Origin: Nymphaea colorata
Taxonomy: Eukaryota; Streptophyta; Magnoliopsida; Nymphaeales; Nymphaeaceae
Direction of reading: 5' to 3'
Length of the DNA stretch: 64,000 bases
Assembly (NCBI RefSeq): GCF_008831285.2
Contig: NC_045145.1
Location: forward strand, 24,242,802 to 24,306,801
Both the position numbers and the translations under genes were made by a program. Below the pieces are notes generated by a model, which saw only the letters and a list, made by a program, of their open reading frames with translations, searched no databases and was not told the origin of the DNA. Of the stretch, positions 22,419 to 35,175 are shown piece by piece. Each line of letters starts with the position of its first letter. The first letter of the stretch is position 1.

Positions 22419-22859
22419 TATTTCAAAACGTGGGGCAATGAACACTCTTGCAGGGGCATCATTACTAAAGTTTGGGCATATTAGGCTAAATGGTGTTCAT
22501 TGATGCAAACTTGAGAAAAATGTATATAATTGTAGATATGCCTTACAATAGATTTGAGGTGGACAAAATTGATTATAAACTTGATACATTGCAGATGGCC
22601 CTAGTTGATATGTATTTATCCAATAAGAGGGTGATCATAATTGGACTACTAAAGGAGAGTGTACATGTTATCTTCAAAGTTCAAACTAAACCATGTCTCA
22701 GGAAGAGATAATGTTGAACCAAAAGTGAGGATTCAGCGGCTAAGAAACAGTGAATGTGTAAAACTATGATTAATAAAATTGACAGGGGGACTTTGACAAT
22801 GCATGAGATATTCATGCTACACCTTTCAACACTTTAGCTAGTTCTTTTTGAAGGAGAGA

Positions 22860-23965
22860 ACCTCAGGAGCTCTCACTTATGAGATTCAGAATAGTCCTAA
22901 GTTCTCGATAGAGGTTAATAATAGTTTTCTTCAGCGCATAGTTAATGATGAGATTTATTGGGCATTCAAGGAGGTGAACTTTGATAGCACACCAGGCCCA
23001 TAAGGATTTTCTAGTGACATTTTGCATCATCATTGAGATATAGTTAGGAGATGTATATAAATAGCTATGAAGGATCTTTCCTCAATTAAAAATTGCTCAA
23101 AAAAATTTCAAAATTACATTGTGTTATTTAAGAAGAGTGAAGTCTTGTCACATATTTCAAATTTTAATTAGGCCTATGATTTTGGAAATAGCATTTTTAG
23201 GTTTATTTCAAGAGTCCTTGTGCTTCGCATGAAAGGTACTTTGTCAAGGACTGTTGTTGGTTGTCAAGGAGTATTCTTGTTAGGAAAGAACATTCCATGA
23301 ATTATATGGTAAATAGCATCTAGTTTGGCCTCAAATTTATGTGTTATGATATATCTGTGGAAGGCATCTGATAGGGTTAATTGGGACTTCTTGACAACTG
23401 CCTTTAAGTTATTAGACTTTCGTTCCATGTGATTGAAAAAGTTGTGAAATATATCTCAACCACCTTTTATGTAGTGTTGATTATTGGGAGAAAGGGTGAG
23501 TTCTATACTAGTGAAAGTTGATTCAAGTAAGGAGATCCATTGTCTCCATAACTTTTTCTATAAGAGAATGTAGCTTGCTGTGATGGTTGCCAAATTGAGG
23601 TCCCCACATTTGGTAAAGGCTTGATGAGTATGCCATCCATCATTTATGCAGATGACTTTATGTGTTTTAACAAGGTTAGTGTAAATTATGTAAAAGGTTT
23701 ATGGAGTTACTTAATTGATATGACTATTGGCTTTGGTATGTAGGTGACTATGGACAGATCTATCTATTTCCATTCCAATATGAGTGATAGAATGAGTAGT
23801 AGAGCAGAAAGACTTGTGGATTGGTCAAACATTCTTTACCAAATAAATATTTGGGTCTGCTTTCTCCGTTTCAAAGTTGCCATCAATATTTGGGATAATA
23901 TTATCTTGAAGGTGCATAAAAAACTTAGTAATTGGACAATGAGATTACTTTCATTCACCATATGA
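22860..23965 (+). pseudogene. LINE reverse transcriptase remnant
   Basis: Recognisable blocks in order: NFDSTPGP at about 22975 (active copies have SPGPDGF), SRVLVLRMK at about 23210, KASDRVNWDFL at about 23360, GDPLSP at about 23530 and YADD at 23645-23656. YADD is the catalytic motif. Several TAG and TGA codons and at least two frame changes break the chain. The open frame at 23744-23965 belongs to its C-terminal part. Confidence 0.85.
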
Positions 23966-24299
23966 ATATGCCTTATAAAATCAGGTTTGTATGCAGTTCA
24001 CGCCTATTAGTAAACAACATTTCAAATATCCATGATCTGCCATCAAAAAGTTAGTGGAGATTTTTGTGAAATTTTTATGGAGTGAATCTCATGGATCTCA
24101 TAAGGGTCATTTTATAGCTTGGAAGGTGTTGTCTCTTCCCACTATTGAGGGAGAAGCAGGGCTTAGAAAAGGTCATGAAATTTAATAATGTTTGTGTTTT
24201 TTCTCTTAGATATGGTGATGACCAACAAGAACCCTTGGGCTTGCTTTTGCAGAGATAAATATTTGCAAATATGTTTGCATATGTAAATCGAAAATCCAG

Positions 24300-24326
24300 A
24301 TTTCCCCCCAACCACCCCCCCCCCCC
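24300..24326 (+). repeat. poly-C run
   Basis: An uninterrupted run of about 14 C inside the LINE remnant, next to other C runs; it could be an assembly or sequencing weak point. Confidence 0.8.
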
Positions 24327-24414
24327 AAATGAGAGATTTTGTGAAGGTACAAAAAAGAATGAATGAAAATGTTTGGAAGGTTAAGGATGGTTCTTCAACC
24401 AAGTTTTGGCCAAA

Positions 24415-24687
24415 TAGGGATGTCGGCGGATCAAATTCAAATCGTATATGCTCTTAATCGCATCTGCTTTTTTGGCTATTCATATACTTGAACTCGAATT
24501 CGTATTCGAATGCAAATAAAAAAAAAGCCATATTTGAATCTGATTTCCCAATCCGAATCCAATTTGAATTTTGAACCAAATTTTGTCAATTTTCAAAATG
24601 CAAGAGGATTAAGTATAGGATCTTTGTCTAAAAATAGATCCAATCTGAATCCGATCAGATGTCATTTCTTAGGTCCAATTTTTGTTT
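24415..24687. mobile_element. hAT-like relic (GGATxxGAAT family)
   Basis: It begins ATAGGGATGTCGGCGGATC and contains GAATTCGTATTCGAATGC-like and CCAATCCGAATCC-like motifs, as in the elements at 12.04 and 12.95 kb. The right terminus is missing. It lies between the LINE remnant and inverted arm C, so it marks that junction. Confidence 0.6.
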
Positions 24688-25910
24688 TTGTTTTTTAGAG
24701 ACAAAGTATGAGAAGGGGGACCCAATGTCCCCATCGTTTTTTATTCTCTTCATTAGAATTTTCTCTATGAGATTGAGGCGAGAAAGTGAGAAAAAGTCTA
24801 TAGTGATGTCGAATTTTGTGGGACTAGACCATTAAACCTGGGTCTTTATTATGCTGATAACATGATAATTTGTTGGAGGGGAGAGTTAGAGTTAATTGTC
24901 CATATTAAAGATTAGTCTCTATAGGAATTTATGGAGAAGGCAGGGCTTTGGTTTAACCCTAAGAAATCTATTGTTATTTCTTTTCATGTGTAGAAACACA
25001 CATTGAAAGTATACTCAATTTGTTGGGATGGTCTCAGATGTATCTCTCATTGCCAAATAATGAAGCAGAGACTTGACTGGCTGGATGGGAAGGTAATTTC
25101 TTGTCTAGCTTGGAGAGAAAATGCTTAAGCAAGTATTGATAAACCAAGTACCTAGTCATTGGATGATTGCATTCAGGTTGCCTATTGAACATTACACCGA
25201 TGAAGATAGACAAATTAGCCATTTCATGAAATTTGTATGGACAAAAGATAATGTTATTAGCCATGCAAGTGGTTTGATACCTATTTTGTCAAATTAATGG
25301 GATTCTATGGAGAGACAATCATGCCCCTAGATGTTGTATTCAATATGGGTCCCATTTGGTTCAGAGGTGGCCAATTTTCATATAAGATTTTCTAGAAATT
25401 AAATTAGTTTTTTCAAAAACATAAATTTTAATATACAATTTTATTTAAAAAAAAATGTCCCATGGCCCCTTCAAATGTCAAAAAGATAAACCTGTCCTAA
25501 GATGAAATTCAAGTGCTAATTGTGTAGCCAGCCACCTAAACAAGAGACCGTGGTGGCAGTACATGATAGCCAAGAAGGTAGGGCACGGCCTGTTGGTAAT
25601 TCATGTTAGGGTTGAGAGTTGATGAACAATTGAATTAGGGAACAAACCCAACTAATGGAATAGAGCTACCATAATATTTATATGGAAATTAAGCTTAAGG
25701 TTTTACCTAGAAAATTGAGCAACATACATGCTTGGTGACCATCTGGCCGCAAGCTTACACCAACTTCCTCAATGACGGCATCAACATGACCCTCCTACCC
25801 ACTCAGCTCAGTAGATATAGTTGGCCTTAAGTTTGCAGGCTTCATCTTTGGCCCTTCCCTTTAGGAGCTGCTGCTGCCACTGCTGCACCACGAGGCAAAT
25901 TTACTACCAA
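24688..25910 (+). repeat. inverted-duplicate arm C (left), composite
   Basis: It aligns in inverted orientation with 32001-33380 over its whole length; identity by eye is about 85-90 %. It consists of a LINE RT piece (24713-25300), a T-rich spacer, and a GC-richer block at about 25690-25910 that belongs to a family also present at 35.3-35.6 and 63.6-63.9 kb. Confidence 0.92.
24713..25300 (+). pseudogene. second LINE reverse transcriptase fragment
   Basis: The frame at about 24717 gives GDPMSPSFFILFIRIFSMRL, the QGDPLSP region of L1 RT. Further on, YADN replaces YADD, so one catalytic Asp is lost. The inverted copy at 33.2-33.35 kb shares this YADN change. Multiple stops follow. Confidence 0.82.
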
Positions 25911-28900
25911 CTGATAGCCCAAGTACTGAAGTCTGAAGACAAGGCTTTGAAATATTGAACAGCTAGATAACGTCGAGGAGTTTGATCTTCAATGTGAGTG
26001 CGAATGATGAAAAGCTCCCTACCATTTTATTAATAGAGAATAAAAATAACTAAACGAACCAGCAACCGTATAATAGGATTTAACTTTGGTTTTGTACACT
26101 ACTCACACCCAGCAGCCTGTACTTTCTTGTCTAATAATTAATTGACACATTAATGTTCTGGCACGCTAGCCCAAAAAAGTGCCGTTGAAATCCACCTGCT
26201 AAACTATATTTTTTTCTTTAAAACAAGGAGTATTCTATTACTTCCAAGTATATTAAGGCTTGATGCATGACCTTAGGAGAACATTGGATCCCAAGTTCCT
26301 AAGTATATTAAGGGCTTGTTTGACAAATGAAACTGTTTGTAACCATTTCATGCATCTGTGCCTGAAATTGAGGTAGATTCATCAAGCACTTTTCAAGTTG
26401 TTCCATGAATCCATCACATTCTCTGGGTCATATTTATGGAACATTTACATAGTGTTTAGTTTGTCAAACAGATCCTACCCATAATAGGTTGTTACTATCC
26501 AGTGATTCCATTTTAAGTAGAATAATGAAACACTATGTTACACAGTTTCATGATTCTGAATATGTTTTTGGGGCAGTTCCACTGAACACTACACTTTACA
26601 AACTGGTGCCAAACAGCCTCTGAATTATACATAGATGGAAAACAATTGATCTCCCATGGATTTGATTGGTAACAAAATCAGGGAAAGGAAAACAATATAT
26701 ATCGTGAGCTCAAGTGATGCGATCGTACGCACCACCATAACCATGAGGTGGATGCTTAACTAGGAAAACTAACGTCGAGAGAACCACCAGCGATGCAGGT
26801 TTACGTTCATTTTTAATTTGCAAACAAATTGATTTTAAAAGATATTAAATTAATCTCCTAATTTAAAGTATGAAATATAGGGTGATACAGGTTGCATATT
26901 GGCTGACTAACACACCATATGGGTTGTCATTTTGAATTGGTGCATGCCTTCCTGTCTAAAACCCAGACCAGTCTCGGAATAGGTGGTTCTAAAAAAGAGA
27001 AAAAAAAAAAAAAAACCCGGTTCGTCAATGCACTATGATTACCCGCGACCCGACCTCAAAGCCAGTCATAATGTACTCTTGTCTAAATTTATGTAGTAAT
27101 TTTAATAAAGGTTGCTTCAGAAGTTTATCTAATAGATATTTGTATCGTGGTGGTGAGATTTTTCATGAGGGTGGATGTCATAATATCAGTCTTCCAATGC
27201 TGTGCTGTAAATATTAAGTCATACGATAATATTGCCACTAGCTTTTTCTAAAAAATAGATCCAAAATAATTTCCTTGAAACAAAAAAATATTTTACGAAC
27301 AGAAGATAATCAAATAGAAGCGGATCTGGTGGGACTTTTAAATCTTCCAATGGGTTGAGTGATTTTCTTAAAGCTAATGCTCCTATGAAATTAACTCCCT
27401 ATTCAAAATTATTTAAAATGAGTCCATGGGAGTGCAAAAAACTAGGAAGAACAATTGGGAACAAGCTAGTAAAAAGTATTGTGCGCAGAACTAATAATAG
27501 ACCTCTGCCCTTCTATAAAACAATAAACTTTCAAGTTGTTCTGCATTCTACACAGGACTATTAATTCACCTCTGCAATTCTCTTAAACGTTCGAACTTTC
27601 ACTTAAACGTTGAAACTTTCAACTTGTTCAGCATTTAGTTAGGGCAGATGGACGCTTTTGATGAAGGTCTTTGGAAAGGTTATTTCTGCTTTTCCTCATA
27701 AATTATAATTGCAAGTCATGTGTACCTGTCCGGTTCTGTCGTGCTTGGGTGATTGATATAACTACAAAAAAAGAAAAAAAACAAGCAAGGAAAGGAAAAA
27801 AATGTCTTTGAAAAAGGAAATAGAAAGATTTTAGGTGAATCTAACGGTTATCCCACCATTTGAGTAAGAACCGAAGTTTTTGTCATTCCTTTTACCCTTA
27901 CAAGCTGAAGTTGCATCGATATAAGGTGGTGAGATCTTTGGCTTTACCCACCATTTTTTATGGTACAAGAGTATGACCTCCTACAGATTTTAAGATTTTG
28001 AACTGAAGAAGTGCTTCAAGACCACATGAATTCTCACTCTCGAAGCAAAAATAAAAAGGAATATTGGAAAGAATTCTTTGCACAGAATTGAAGATGCCTT
28101 CACTCAATGAGGTGGTCTTTGTGACAAGTCAAACACATGAATTCTATCGATCCCAAAGTTGATTCTTACGTAATGACCCACATGTAAATTCATTTTTTAT
28201 GAATTGAACTCCCGATTGACCATAAAATGGGAAATGCTTTATGCCAATCCCGAATTTATTATATTTTTAAATAGTGAATCATGTAGATTCATTTCTATAG
28301 GAAGTTTGACCAAAGCGTGGGAAATAATGGAGTTTAGAATATAGAAGGTGACATACTGTCTTATTCAATGGTGGAGACACATGTGAGTTTATATGGGCAA
28401 GTGCCATGCAATCTTACAATTTTCTTTATTTATTTATATGTGAGTTATCTCCTATGTCATTTCATTTATGCTTTTTTGAAAGGTCTTTTAGGACCTCCTC
28501 AGCCAAAATGTTTAGCTCGAGTCTCGACTTTTTATTGGAATATACAGTGGCAGAAGCAGAGCCTACTCATTAAAAGGCGCCGATAATTTTTGAATTTAAA
28601 CTTGTAAGGGGAACTTCTATATTAATAAATCAAAACTAAAGAGGCAACCAGTAATTTTTACGAGTTAGTGTGAGAAAAGGACAACGTGAGCCTACACTTG
28701 CTTCTTGGAATAAAAAAAAATAATTATGACACTTGCTACGGTCAACTGAAGGGTGGACAACGGGTTGGGGGGTTCAGCTGCCTGAACATGGACTCACAAG
28801 CAACTGGCTCGTTTGTAAGCAGGCTGGGCGTAGACCTGGATCTTTTGGGTGTGGGCACCCTGTTTTCACTGACCATGCCCATTTCACCCACTTGACCGAT

Positions 28901-28995
28901 TTGATATATGAAAAAATCATATCAAAGAGGAATATTGAAAAAAAAAGAAGGTTAGGGCAACTCAAGGAGCTAACAATTTTTTGTGGTAGGGAATA
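25911..28995. other. 3 kb without recognisable genes
   Basis: Apart from the MITE at 26.3 kb and a weak hAT-like end at about 28552 (CAGTGGCAGAAGCAGAGCC), I see no gene. The open frames at 27035-27217, 27355-27564, 28368-28586 and 28686-28996 have no recognised domain. An A-run lies at about 27000-27016. Confidence 0.4.
26310..26622. mobile_element. Tourist-like MITE
   Basis: The ends are AGGGCTTGTTTGACAAA and, on the other strand, AGAGGCTGTTTGGCACC, an imperfect terminal inverted repeat with the TGTTTGG core usual for PIF/Harbinger MITEs. About 310 bp, non-coding. Confidence 0.6.
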
Positions 28996-29000
28996 AACTG

Positions 29001-30075
29001 TCATTTCAAAATTTTAACAAGGGTAAATATAAATTTTTTTATATATATTAAATTAAAAATTTTTAAATTTACATATAAATTTTTAAAGTTTTTGAAATCT
29101 GCCAAGAGCTGGCCCCTCCTTCCCTCGGCTAGGCCTGAGCATCTAGCCGGGCCAGCCCGGTCCTCTTCAAACCTGCCCGGTTTTGATCGGAACCGGTACC
29201 CGGCCCACTTTAAAAAGGGCTGGGCCGGTTCGGGTACCGGGCCGACATCCTTCGACCCGGCCTGGCCTGGCCGGCTCGTCGCTTGGACCGTCATCTGTCC
29301 TGAACCTCTTCATTTCTTTGCTGGAGTAGCCATAATTGCCGGACAGCAGGTTCTCCCGCAAGACCACCAGCTGCCAGTCGCCGTTGTGTTTCCAGCGAGC
29401 CACTGGAACACCTTTTCCAGACAACAACATCATTCCAATTGTCACGGTCTCATGGAAGATGTTTGCAAGAAAACAGAAAATCATAGGAAAGTAAACCGGC
29501 GACGCTTGAGAAGAAGAAAAGAATTGAGGACAAGCACTAGTGGAAAGGATGCCTGGCACATGCTTCTGATGGGGCATGTCAGTGGAAACAGACTAGAGCA
29601 ACGTCAAGCTTTGCATCGAGGAGCTATGTCCTGATCTGCTCCTGCGTGGTGCGCAAAGAAGATGATGAAGAAAAGGGGGAAGACATGGAGCAAGGAATCG
29701 CCCGTCACTAGTTCTTCATCAGCAGCATCTTCCTTTTCTTTCGATTCTCCTAATTTCTCTTTCTTTTTCTTCTGTAATTAGGTAATGGATGGAAACTAAA
29801 AGATTTGGATGTCTCTGCAACTCGGTGGCAGCAGGGGAACCTGCTCTCTGAAACGGCAAGAATAGGTCGAATTTTGACCTAACGGGCCAATCGGGCCCCC
29901 GGGTAGCCAGTTCTGCTACCTGGGCCCAGCCCGACAAAATGTCAGGCCGGGCCGGGCTGGGCTCGATGAAGCCCATTTAATTCATAACTGCACCTGAGCC
30001 CCGGCCCGGGTCGGGCCGGGTACCGGGTATGCGGCGATGGCCCGGCCCGGTGCCCAGGCTTACCCTCCGCCCCTG
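29001..30075. mobile_element. hAT-like element with two GC-rich ends around a coding-like segment
   Basis: GGCCCGG-type blocks at 29100-29290 and 29880-30070 flank about 550 bp of ordinary composition. The right edge reads CCTCCGCCCCTG; its complement, CAGGGGCGGAGG, is a common plant hAT terminus. The left terminus is not clear. AT-rich sequence (29010-29095) borders the left block, as in the other copies. Confidence 0.5.
29300..29580 (-). other. unrecognised coding-like segment inside the hAT-like element
   Basis: A minus-strand open frame (29577-29167) contains a stretch with ordinary protein composition (GVPVARWKHNGDWQLVVLRE and then SSKEMKRFRTDDG) before it runs into the low-complexity GC block. 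The plus strand is also open (29092-29634), but there the first part is only GC-block sequence. I do not recognise the family. It may be a host gene exon captured by the transposon. Confidence 0.35.
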
Positions 30076-30207
30076 TTGGGCTAAGACGGGTCTTAATGGA
30101 TTAGACCTGACAAAGGCCCTGTGTATGATCCACAATGAACTAGGTACCGGGCACCTGTTTGGGTCAATAATTGCATGACTCAGAATCTGATTTGAAATTT
30201 GTGGGGT

Positions 30208-30400
30208 TAGGGGGTGTTTTTAGATGACACTTTTATCATTTTGTGAAAGTTTTCATAATTAGTTTTGCAAAGTTGGTGTTTTTTTTTGGCATGACGAACA
30301 CAAAACTTGGATTTTCATGAATAGCTTGAGAGGGTTAAATTTTTACTTCTTCCTACAAAACCATATTTTGTCAACCAAACACTCCAAAACCCAATACTCT
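30208..30400. mobile_element. short MITE
   Basis: The ends are GGGGTGTTTTTAGATGACA and, on the other strand, GGAGTGTTTGGTTGACAAA, an imperfect inverted repeat. About 190 bp, non-coding. Confidence 0.5.
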
Positions 30401-32000
30401 CTTAAGGACTGTCTGTCCATGGTAGTAAGCTGTTATTGTTTCATGTATGTCAGAATGTGTCCTACAAATTAAGGCAGGTTCATAAGATATTTTAAAAAAT
30501 GTTCCATGTATTTACCCTAACCTTTAGGGCAGATGCATGAAACAGTAATATAAACATTCTATTGCTGTTGCCAAACCATGTCTTAGTATATTTTATTAGG
30601 GTGACTTTTAATGCCTACTTAATAGGTTTACCTATATTTTCTTAAGGTTATTATTGTAATTTTACCATTTTTCAGTATTGCCCTAATCCCCATTTGAGAG
30701 GGGTGTCTTGTATTCTTGATTCTGAATGAGTGAAAAAGCTTGTGCGGCCGTAGACATAGAGTTTAAAATCTGTGTTCTTTTACTTCATCCACTCTTGACG
30801 GTGTGAAAGAAAGAGAAGCCCTCATTCCTAACATGTTTCGGGTTAGATACTCGACCCTTTGTAAGTTGGGAACCAGAAAACATGACAGGTACGTGATCTG
30901 GATCCGTTGCCAAATTTATTATCAAGAGGAAAACGAAGGGGTTTTTTTTATTATGAACAAGCAAAAATTTGGTGCAAAATGGGCCGATTAAACTTTCTCC
31001 AGCCTTGACGTCTGAAATCTTACAAATAACTGTTGGTCTGTCGAAAAAAATGGTTCCAACGGGTGCGCATACTATCTTAAAAATATGCTGCCTTGATCAG
31101 TACGGAAATGTTTGAACCATTGAAACATTTCACACTGTCATCAATATTGGCACTTGGCAGTATGAAAATTTTTACTACTTTTGGCTTTATTAAGTACCTT
31201 TTAATGTTGAATAGTTAATTTTTAAGCAAAAGTTTGGTAAACAGACCTATATGAGTCAGGGGTACTGATGATGCTGATGTTGCAATGCTAGTTATATATG
31301 CATAGGCTTGTACATTTGTGTACTCTGCATAAGCGCATGTACATGTACATGATATGTTCTTGTGGGCCAAGAGAACACATGTCATGCGTTAGAGCTGCAC
31401 GGTGCACCTTGGTGCGTATAATCACCTCTCATGTTTTAGGCTACAAAATTCTTCTTAAAGAAGATGGATCTTCAGGTATAAGAGGATGATTCGACTGCTA
31501 AGGTGAGTAAAGCCTACCAACGGAAGAGAGCAGGTTAAGTGCACGGCGTGCATGGTGCACAACCTTTAAGAAAAGGACAAGTGGCTTTTTGGCTCACTTG
31601 CATTGGCTCCCTAACCCACTTTTAGGGGTGCTTGGCATTCACGGGAGCCTATGCATATAACCAGGTTGGTGAGCAGAGGATCGCCGCAAGATTTCCATGT
31701 AATGAAGGAGAAGAAACTTTCAAAACCAACCGTGAAATAACCCAACAGCTGGCTCTTCATAATGAAAAGAAAACAAAAAGAAACGCAATTACTATAAAAG
31801 CTTATTTATATAAAAAAAAAAAAGAGAAGGAACTTTTCAAATATTATGTTTGCTTGATCATGTAAAAGAATGAAATGGAAAAAAAATTAGCCAAGTTGGT
31901 TTACAATAATACACCTAATAGTCGACTTCAACACTCCTTTCTTGTTGACTAGCCAGAAAATATATCAATGACCGTACAGGCATGCATCTGCCCTAAAATT
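30401..32000. other. 1.6 kb without recognisable genes
   Basis: Open frames at 30803-30991, 31298-31489 and 31632-31865 show no domain. Nothing else is supported. Confidence 0.4.
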
Positions 32001-33380
32001 TGGTAGTAAATTTGCCTTGTGGTGCAGCAGTGGCCGCAGAAGCTGCTAAAGGGAAGGGCTAAATATGAAGCCTGCAAACTTAAGGCCAACTGTATCTACT
32101 GAGCTGAGTGGGGAGGAGGGTGATGTTGACGCCGTCATTGAAGAAGATGGTGTGAGCTGGAAATAGTCGAGGACCGTATTGCACTCAGCCTGCATGTCTC
32201 CGTAGGGAGAGCAGCTTCTCCTTCTACCTCCAGAAATCTGAGGCCAGATGGTCACCAAGCACGTATGGAGCTCAATTTTCTAGGTAAAACCTTAAGCTTA
32301 ATTTCCATATAAATATTATGGTAGCTCTATTCCATTAATTGGGTTTGTTCCCTAATTCAATTGTTCATCAACTCTCACATGAATTGCCAACTGGACTGGC
32401 CGTGCCCAACCTTCTTGGCTATCATGTACTCCCACCACCGTCTCTCATTAGGTGGCTGGCTACACAACTAGAACTTAAACTTCATGCTAGGAAAGGTTTA
32501 TCTTTTCCACATGGGGCGTTTTTTTTTTTTTTTTTTTTAAATTGTATATTAAAATTTATGCTTTTGAAAAAACTAATTGAATTTCTCAAGGAAATCTTAT
32601 ACCAAATTTGATTTTTGGAGAAATATGAAAATTGGCCACCTCAGAGACAAGTGGGACCCATATTGAATACAACAACGAGAGGCATGATTGTATCAGCATA
32701 GAATCCCATTAATTTGATAAAATAGTTTCCAAACCACTTGCATGGCAAATAACATTACCTTTTGTCCATACAAATTTCATGAAATAACTAATTTGTCTTA
32801 TCTTCATAGGTGAAATGTTCACTGGGCAACCTGAATGTAATCATCCATTGACTCGTTACTTTGTTTATCACAAGCTTGCCTAAGCATATTCTCCCCAAGC
32901 TAGACAACAAATGACCTTCCCATCCAGCCAGTCAAGTATCTGTTCCATTATTTAGCGATTCCTCATAGTGGAACATGTTAAGCATCCCCACGAAAGAGGC
33001 AAAACTAGATAGGACAATGGGAGATACATTTTCGACCATCCCAGCAAATTCAGTATACTTTCAATATGTGTTTCTACACATGAAAAGAAATAACAATAGA
33101 TTTCTTAGGGTTAAACCAAAGCCCTGCCTTCTCCATAAATTCCTACAGGGACTAATCTCTAATATGGACAATTGGCTCTAAATCTCCCCTCCAACAAATT
33201 GTCATGTTATCAGCATAATAAAGACCCATGTATAATAGTCTAGTCCCACAAAGTTCAGCTTCAACGTAGATTTTTTTCTCACTTTCCTGCCTCAATCTCA
33301 TAGAGAAAATTTCAATGAAGAGAATAAAAAGCAGTGGGGACATTGGGTCCGTTCTGATAATTTGTCTCTAAAAAAAAAAA
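32001..33380 (-). repeat. inverted-duplicate arm C' (right), composite
   Basis: Inverted partner of 24688-25910. It has the same internal order (GC-richer block at 32001-32280, spacer, LINE RT piece) and the same outer limits, TTTACTACCA at one end and TTTTTTAGAGACAAA at the other. It holds about 60 bases near 32970-33030 that the left arm lacks. Confidence 0.92.
32720..33360 (-). pseudogene. LINE reverse transcriptase fragment (partner copy)
   Basis: Minus-strand frame with GDPMSP at about 33345, then the LFILFIEIFSMRLRQ block and YADN in a LYYADNMTICW context. It shares the YADN change with 24.8 kb. No intact chain. Confidence 0.82.
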
Positions 33381-33384
33381 GAAC

Positions 33385-34000
33385 ATTGCACTCTCTACCA
33401 GATGAAGGAGGAATAGAGCTGCTTGATCTTCTCTTAGTGAATAAAGCAAACATGATATGCATGCTTCTTAAAGCTTATCGAACCTAGCTCTAATTGGGTT
33501 ATTTTTCTTAAATCAAAATATCTAAGGAAACACAACTTGTGGACTTAAAAGACGAGTTCTAGAAGTTCTTGGGCTTGGAGGGGTTTCATGTGGGGATGGG
33601 AAGAAGTGAGTTATAGGGATGACAACTCGGGAATGAGAAATCTGTAAAGTTCTGGTCTTATGCCTATGGCTTTCAAAAACTAGTATATTAGGCAAAGTCG
33701 AATAAAGGTTATCAGCTTCTGATTGGGGTCAGAATTAGAAGATTCGGGAAATGGTGTTAGTTTGATCTTCGACAGGAATTGGCAAGATTTTGGGGAAAAT
33801 GCTTTGTGGGTAGACCATCATTCTGGAAGAGAAGGCTAAAGGGAGCCGTTAGGGTGGAATGAATGAGCAATTAAGCAGTACAGAATAATCTTCCATGACT
33901 GAAATCTAGCAAGGGACGTGATAAACTTGCTAAAACAGTATTGATCCACCAATTTTGATGTAGGATGAAATTTTTTTTCTTGCCACTAGCCTGAATTGTA
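33385..34000 (+). pseudogene. LINE C-terminal fragment
   Basis: At about 33404 the frame reads GGIELLDLLLVNKANMICM, which matches the GGLGLRDL...NKAL block after RT in plant L1 elements. A later stretch (about 33730-33800) resembles the GxGxxIxFWxDxW region. It lies on the opposite strand to the adjacent RT fragment, so the LINE pieces here have been rearranged. Confidence 0.6.
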
Positions 34001-35175
34001 GGCTATGGTGGAACGTTTCGTCCTGCTAATCGTTCAATCATTCTTTCATTTTTTGTTTTTTAATAAAATGGGAGGGGAGCCCAACTCCCAGCAGTCTTGC
34101 ATCAGAAATATTTAAAAATTAAAAATGCACTGTGTTGCAGGAGCATTGGCAACGGTTATAGTATACGAATAGTCTATGATGTCTGCAATGATGGTTTAGC
34201 GTTCTTAAATGGTCTTTTTGAATATTTAATCATCCAGTAACATGAGCTGCTGACTTGAAAGATGACTTACTAGACAAATATTAAAAATCATAGTTTTCAT
34301 GAAAAAATTGTAAGGATGGAAGCTTATTTGAGTGAGAGGAAAGGGACTTCGTCCACTTATCGGCTAAGGATTTTCAGCGTAAGAAATTCCAGAAAATTCA
34401 ATACCATAATAATAATAATAATAATAATAATAGGAAGTTGCAAGATATGTATCTTCTTGTTGGGGAGGCAATTGCAGACAAACCATAATTTGTTTCAAAT
34501 AAAAGAAATTTTTAAAACCTTCAATTTTTTCTCTAAATAAGGGATATAGAAGTGAAATAATCTCATTTCCCCAAAAAAGAACAATGAAATTGGCAACACA
34601 GGTAATGGATCAAACTTCAACGTATCAACTATACAAAGACTTAACTTTCATGTAATCCTAATTGATCATCGTGAATTTCTAGCTCTACTATTAGATAGAC
34701 TTGGAGGGCTTACATGAAAAAGAACATTATGTTCATGAAACATATATTCATAAGCTACATAATCTAAATAAATTATGTTTTATTTTAGGAAACAAAATGT
34801 CATTATGGATGTTATTCTTAGATTCAATAATCAAAATGGCACTCCTGGTTGGGTCGACGGCTGGTAGGCAGCTGCACGTTAAAAATTCAGATATATTTGC
34901 TTCTTATGTAAATCAAGACCTTAGGGGTGGAGGAGAATGGACTTACAGAGCTTTACATCTCCGTTTAGAGAAATGAGATCTCCACATTGTATGGTGGACG
35001 CAAGTCCCTTTTCTCTCATTCAGCGAAGCTTCCTTCTTCTTTTTTCTTTTTTCTTTTTTTATGAAGAGATCTTAATATTTGACTACTGAATCTAAATCTT
35101 TCTCATGACTAAAATACTAAATATTTTTCAAATCTCATTCTTAGAAGCATCTTACACCATCATTGTGAGCACCAT
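34001..35175. other. 1.2 kb without recognisable genes
   Basis: It contains an (AAT)n microsatellite at 34406-34432 and open frames at 34316-34540 and 34701-34976 without any recognised domain. Confidence 0.4.

Larger units (their letters stand above)
21785..24425 (+). mobile_element. L1-type LINE retrotransposon, degenerate
   Basis: Order of recognisable parts: endonuclease N-terminus (21795), endonuclease C-terminus (22150-22400), RT (22950-23700) and the region after RT (24060-24420). This is the layout of plant L1 ORF2. ORF1 is not recognised; 21350-21780 has only weak coding-like stretches. Many stops and frame changes show that it is dead. A hAT-like relic interrupts it at about 24415. 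Confidence 0.88.

Noticed and set aside
29001-29294. Gly/Pro/Ala-rich frames in the GC block
   Set aside because: The same composition appears in every GGCCCGG block, with no conserved frame.
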